Shown here: piece after piece, positions 9,001-10,215 of the stretch
How the letters are laid out: each line of letters opens with the position of its first letter
Numbering within the stretch: the first letter of the stretch is position 1
NCBI GenBank assembly: GCA_014885115.2
Contig: WKLE02000547.1
Location: forward strand, 2,930-13,144
Source: Asterionellopsis glacialis
Lineage: Eukaryota > Bacillariophyta > Plagiogrammaphyceae > Rhaphoneidales > Asterionellopsidaceae
DNA length: 10,215 bases
Direction: 5' to 3'
Notes under the pieces: model-generated
Told to the model about the DNA's origin: nothing
Databases searched by the model: none
What the model saw: only the letters and a program-made list of their open reading frames with translations
Translations under genes and position numbers: made by a program

Positions 9001-9680
9001 AACGTTCAAAGTGAGTAACGACAAGTAAGCATAATAACAAAAAACCAATCCAATAGACACCAACCGGTCTGATCCTTTGAACATCCTATATGAATAGATA
9101 GCATTCTATGTAATAATTTAATAGTATCTTTACTTACCTCTTCTTCTTCGGCAAGAGCATCTGCTGCGTCAGCAAGGGCACTAGATGCCTCGGATTGTGC
9201 TTGAGCAGACTCCATGGCTTTGCTCAATACATCGCCGGTGGTAGTGGGTTCAGGGGCTTCAGCAGGAGTTTCCGCTGGTTTTGGAGGGGCACCTCCTGAT
9301 TGCATTGCTTGATATTCTTCAGCAGTGAAATCGCCAAATTCATTCAAGCTCATTAACCTTGGGATTTCCTCACCAGCATCACGAGCTTTCTTTTTTGCAA
9401 CAACATTTGCCACGGAGATAGCTTTGTAGTTATTCTTAAAGGCTTCATAACGTACGGGGTCAAAATCGCCTTTTCCAAATTCCGCGCGCCATTCCTCGTA
9501 AGCAAGAAGAGAAGGAGAATCATAATCAATAGACACATCATCACTCATAAATGTTGCCGTAGAAGAACGCTGTCCGTACACAGATTTTTTAGTCCCCACA
9601 AGTGAAGCAGGTGTAAAGGCATCCGCATTATTCAATGCCAGGGCTGCCAAAGCAACCAATGCGAAGCGGCGACCCATCAT
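6070..9680 (-). CDS. plastid-targeted multivalent repeat protein with tandem I29-like domains (four exons)
   Basis: Exons 9680-9138, 8935-8290, 8165-8056 and 7977-6070 give 1068 residues. The start (TTCACC-ATG) places a signal peptide first: residues 1-21 are hydrophobic, cleaved at ADA|F, and F22 opens a basic, acid-free transit-like stretch to about 46. This is an ASAF-type bipartite plastid signal. Domain order: I29-like domain 1 (61-123), I29-like domain 2 (226-276), Ala/Glu/Lys helix (307-480), acidic/Pro linker with two MFG/VFG motifs, a second Ala-rich helix (566-648), ten aromatic-Phe-Gly motifs in K-P-A linker (671-968), a Lys/Pro/Ala/Val tail, and a beta-rich module (about 1010-1068). 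No peptidase, kinase or membrane segment was seen. I do not recognise an established gene. A scaffold or phase-separating linker in the stroma is inferred from the repeats. An AKP-tailed plastid nucleoid protein is an alternative. The gene model is strong; the function is open. Confidence 0.85.
6073..6250 (-). other. conserved-looking C-terminal module of the plastid repeat protein
   Basis: The last ~58 residues leave the K-P-A repeat and become a compact, beta-rich sequence. Features are PVLSRFV, DGSLTGVVSNSKNF, GTKITTSPV and a final GDVV-T-SGS-Y-L pattern. It resembles a small SH3/KOW-sized fold with alternating hydrophobic residues and glycine turns. From memory, similar GTxITTSP...SGSxYxL tails occur in other diatom proteins, but I could not verify this. 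Confidence 0.45.
6376..7266 (-). repeat. array of ten aromatic-Phe-Gly 'sticker' repeats
   Basis: Ten motifs lie in protein residues 671-967. The first three are SFFG, NFFS (the only one lacking Gly) and NFFG. Then come SLFGN or SLFGG five times and GGFFGGAKP twice. The Gly (or its equivalent) falls at about 676, 708, 738, 773, 803, 849, 878, 907, 935 and 963, so the spacing is 28-35 residues apart from one 46. Spacers are built from AP, KP and PAPK units and carry almost no acidic residues in the core. At the DNA level, 6677-6766 and 6905-6994 are near-identical (three mismatches in 90), offset by 228 bp. Confidence 0.85.
7333..7581 (-). repeat. second Ala-rich helix region of the plastid repeat protein
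   Basis: About 83 residues consist almost only of Ala, Lys and Glu in helix-favouring order, with a 14-residue unit of the form KAEAAAEAKAAAIA repeated. It should form a long single helix or coiled coil between the MFG motif at residue 555 and the FG-type array. Confidence 0.7.
7424..7507 (-). repeat. perfect 42-bp tandem duplication
   Basis: Two identical 42-bp units (7424-7465 and 7466-7507) sit head to tail, followed by the first 8 bases of a third. The unit equals 14 codons, so the duplication is in frame and encodes the repeated Ala/Glu/Lys helix segment. Confidence 0.9.
7978..8055 (-). other. intron 3 of the plastid repeat-protein gene
   Basis: A 78-bp phase-0 intron with donor GTAAGT at 8055 and acceptor ACAG ending at 7978. 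It joins AEAIKL to AKEIAEKE, keeping the charged helix continuous. Confidence 0.85.
8166..8289 (-). other. intron 2 of the plastid repeat-protein gene
   Basis: A 124-bp phase-1 intron with donor GTGAGT at 8289 and acceptor AACAG ending at 8166. The split codon becomes GCT (Ala397), giving EKERL-A-NLTPAERE. Retention would add Gly-Glu and stop. Confidence 0.82.
8290..8560 (-). repeat. first Ala/Glu/Lys-rich helix region, with 18-bp tandem units
   Basis: This stretch encodes residues 307-397, almost all Ala, Glu and Lys (EAKAAAEAKA-type), continuing through exon 3 into exon 4. At the DNA level an 18-bp unit is tandemly repeated exactly (8421-8438 and 8439-8456), equal to six codons. A long charged single helix or coiled coil is expected. 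Confidence 0.75.
8700..8860 (-). other. I29-like domain 2 in exon 2
   Basis: Residues about 226-276 repeat the plan of domain 1: a YMEWCKEFGK opening, then R241-x3-F245-x2-N248-x3-M252, and a late N266-x-Y268-x-D270 followed by TEEEY. These correspond to the ERFNIN-type helix and GNFD-type motif of papain-family propeptides, in weakened form. No catalytic peptidase domain follows. Confidence 0.65.
8936..9137 (-). other. intron 1 of the plastid repeat-protein gene
   Basis: A 202-bp AT-rich phase-0 intron with donor GTAAGT at 9137 and acceptor ATTAG ending at 8936. It separates the exon with the presequence and first I29-like domain from the exon with the second domain. Confidence 0.85.
9305..9505 (-). 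other. I29-like domain 1 in exon 1
   Basis: Residues about 61-123 open with YEEWRAEFGK. They then show R77-x3-F81-x2-N84-x3-I88-x3-N92, the spacing of the papain-family ERFNIN motif with only the leading Glu missing. N113-x-F115-x-D117 (LNEFGDFTAEEY) matches the GNFD motif. In cathepsin precursors this domain blocks the active site; here it stands alone. Confidence 0.75.
9606..9680 (-). other. bipartite plastid presequence (signal peptide plus transit start)
   Basis: The first 21 residues have a basic start (GRR), a hydrophobic core (FALVALAALAL) and a small-residue cleavage site, NADA|FTPA. Phe at +1 is the diagnostic residue for passage into the stroma of secondary red plastids in diatoms. 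An upstream in-frame ATG at 9873-9875 would bury this signal and is disfavoured. Confidence 0.82.
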
Positions 9681-10215
9681 GGTGAACAGAGATTCAAGGT
9701 CGTCTATTTCGCACGGGAACGTACGGTTTGCAGACAAGAAAGAACGGTTGTTATTAGCCGTAGGATACGCAACTACAGAGATGGGCCATCTACGGGTAGA
9801 GGATACATAAAACTTCGTCCGCTGACCGATGTTCAACCAAAGGTTCAAGCGCAAAAAGAAGATCCAAACATGCAAAAAACAGTTCCATCAAACACGTACT
9901 CGTGCAGTATTGTACACGACGCACCCACGCGTGGAGGATTTGTTTATGTGACGTCAGGGCAAAATCTACGTGCTAAAAGGATTACCCAGGTAAGTCTATC
10001 ATAGAAACTTGCAGATATATTGTGTTCCTGCACGACGTACATCCAGTATATTGAAAAACTCATCAACCAACCCGGAAAGTGCCATTTGTATTGAAAACGA
10101 TAGGAAATTACTTCGTTGATTCTACAGTTCATATGTACCAACTTTTCTATATGAGGAGTGTTCCTTATGGGGAGCAGTACAAATATCAATCGAACGATTC
10201 GAATGTACGCTTACG
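9681..10215 (-). promoter_or_regulatory. upstream region of the plastid repeat-protein gene with ACGT elements
   Basis: No convincing gene was found in these 535 bases. A perfect TGACGTCA palindrome lies at 9949-9956, about 270 bp upstream of the start codon, and CCACGCGTGG, also a palindrome, at 9925-9934. Further ACGT cores occur at 9894-9897, 9968-9971 and 10035-10038, the kind of core read by bZIP factors. TGACGT is known in Phaeodactylum as a CO2/cAMP-responsive element upstream of CO2-concentrating genes. Confidence 0.35.

Noticed and set aside
9681..9875. N-terminal extension of the repeat protein from the ATG at 9873-9875
   Set aside because: The frame is open, but the extension would place 65 residues ahead of a clear signal peptide. 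The ATG at 9678-9680 has a good context (TTCACC) and gives the expected bipartite presequence.
9944..10189. 81-codon minus-strand frame upstream of the repeat gene
   Set aside because: It lies in the upstream region, has no recognisable motif, and looks like a chance open frame.

Overview
The window looks like nuclear DNA of a diatom or close photosynthetic stramenopile. Three intron-containing protein genes are present. Their introns are short (78-202 bp), with GTAAG/GTATG/GTGAG donors. The third protein begins with a signal peptide followed by an ASAF-like plastid motif (ADA|F), the hallmark of import into a secondary red plastid. The second is a heat-shock-factor-type regulator, a family strongly expanded in diatoms. 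No bacterial operon structure, rRNA, tRNA or CRISPR was seen.

Layout. 1-114: edge sequence with no firm gene. 115-2035 (+): malonyl-CoA decarboxylase, two exons, with a mitochondrial-type presequence and both catalytic residues present. 2036-2335: short convergent 3' gap. 2336-4402 (-): HSF-type transcription factor, two exons; its only intron (105 bp, stop-free, multiple of three) lies inside the DNA-binding domain. 4403-6069: 1.67 kb without a credible gene, holding the HSF upstream region, a patch of repeated short words (5180-5515) and the 3' side of the next gene. 6070-9680 (-): a four-exon gene for a predicted 1068-residue plastid protein. 9681-10215: its upstream region, with a perfect TGACGTCA palindrome.

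The 6070-9680 gene is the centre of interest. The deduced protein has a bipartite plastid presequence, two I29-like (cathepsin propeptide inhibitor) domains with no peptidase, long Ala/Glu/Lys helices, about a dozen aromatic-Phe-Gly 'stickers' (SLFGN, SFFG, GGFFGG) spaced mostly 28-35 residues apart in a Lys-Pro-Ala linker, and a small beta-rich C-terminal module. This is the architecture expected of a multivalent scaffold or condensate linker. A stromal role, for example pyrenoid/Rubisco organisation or a plastid nucleoid protein, is an inference and is not shown by the sequence.

The three genes do not form an obvious pathway. The MCD acts on malonyl-CoA in mitochondria, the HSF is a nuclear regulator, and the repeat protein is predicted to be plastidial.
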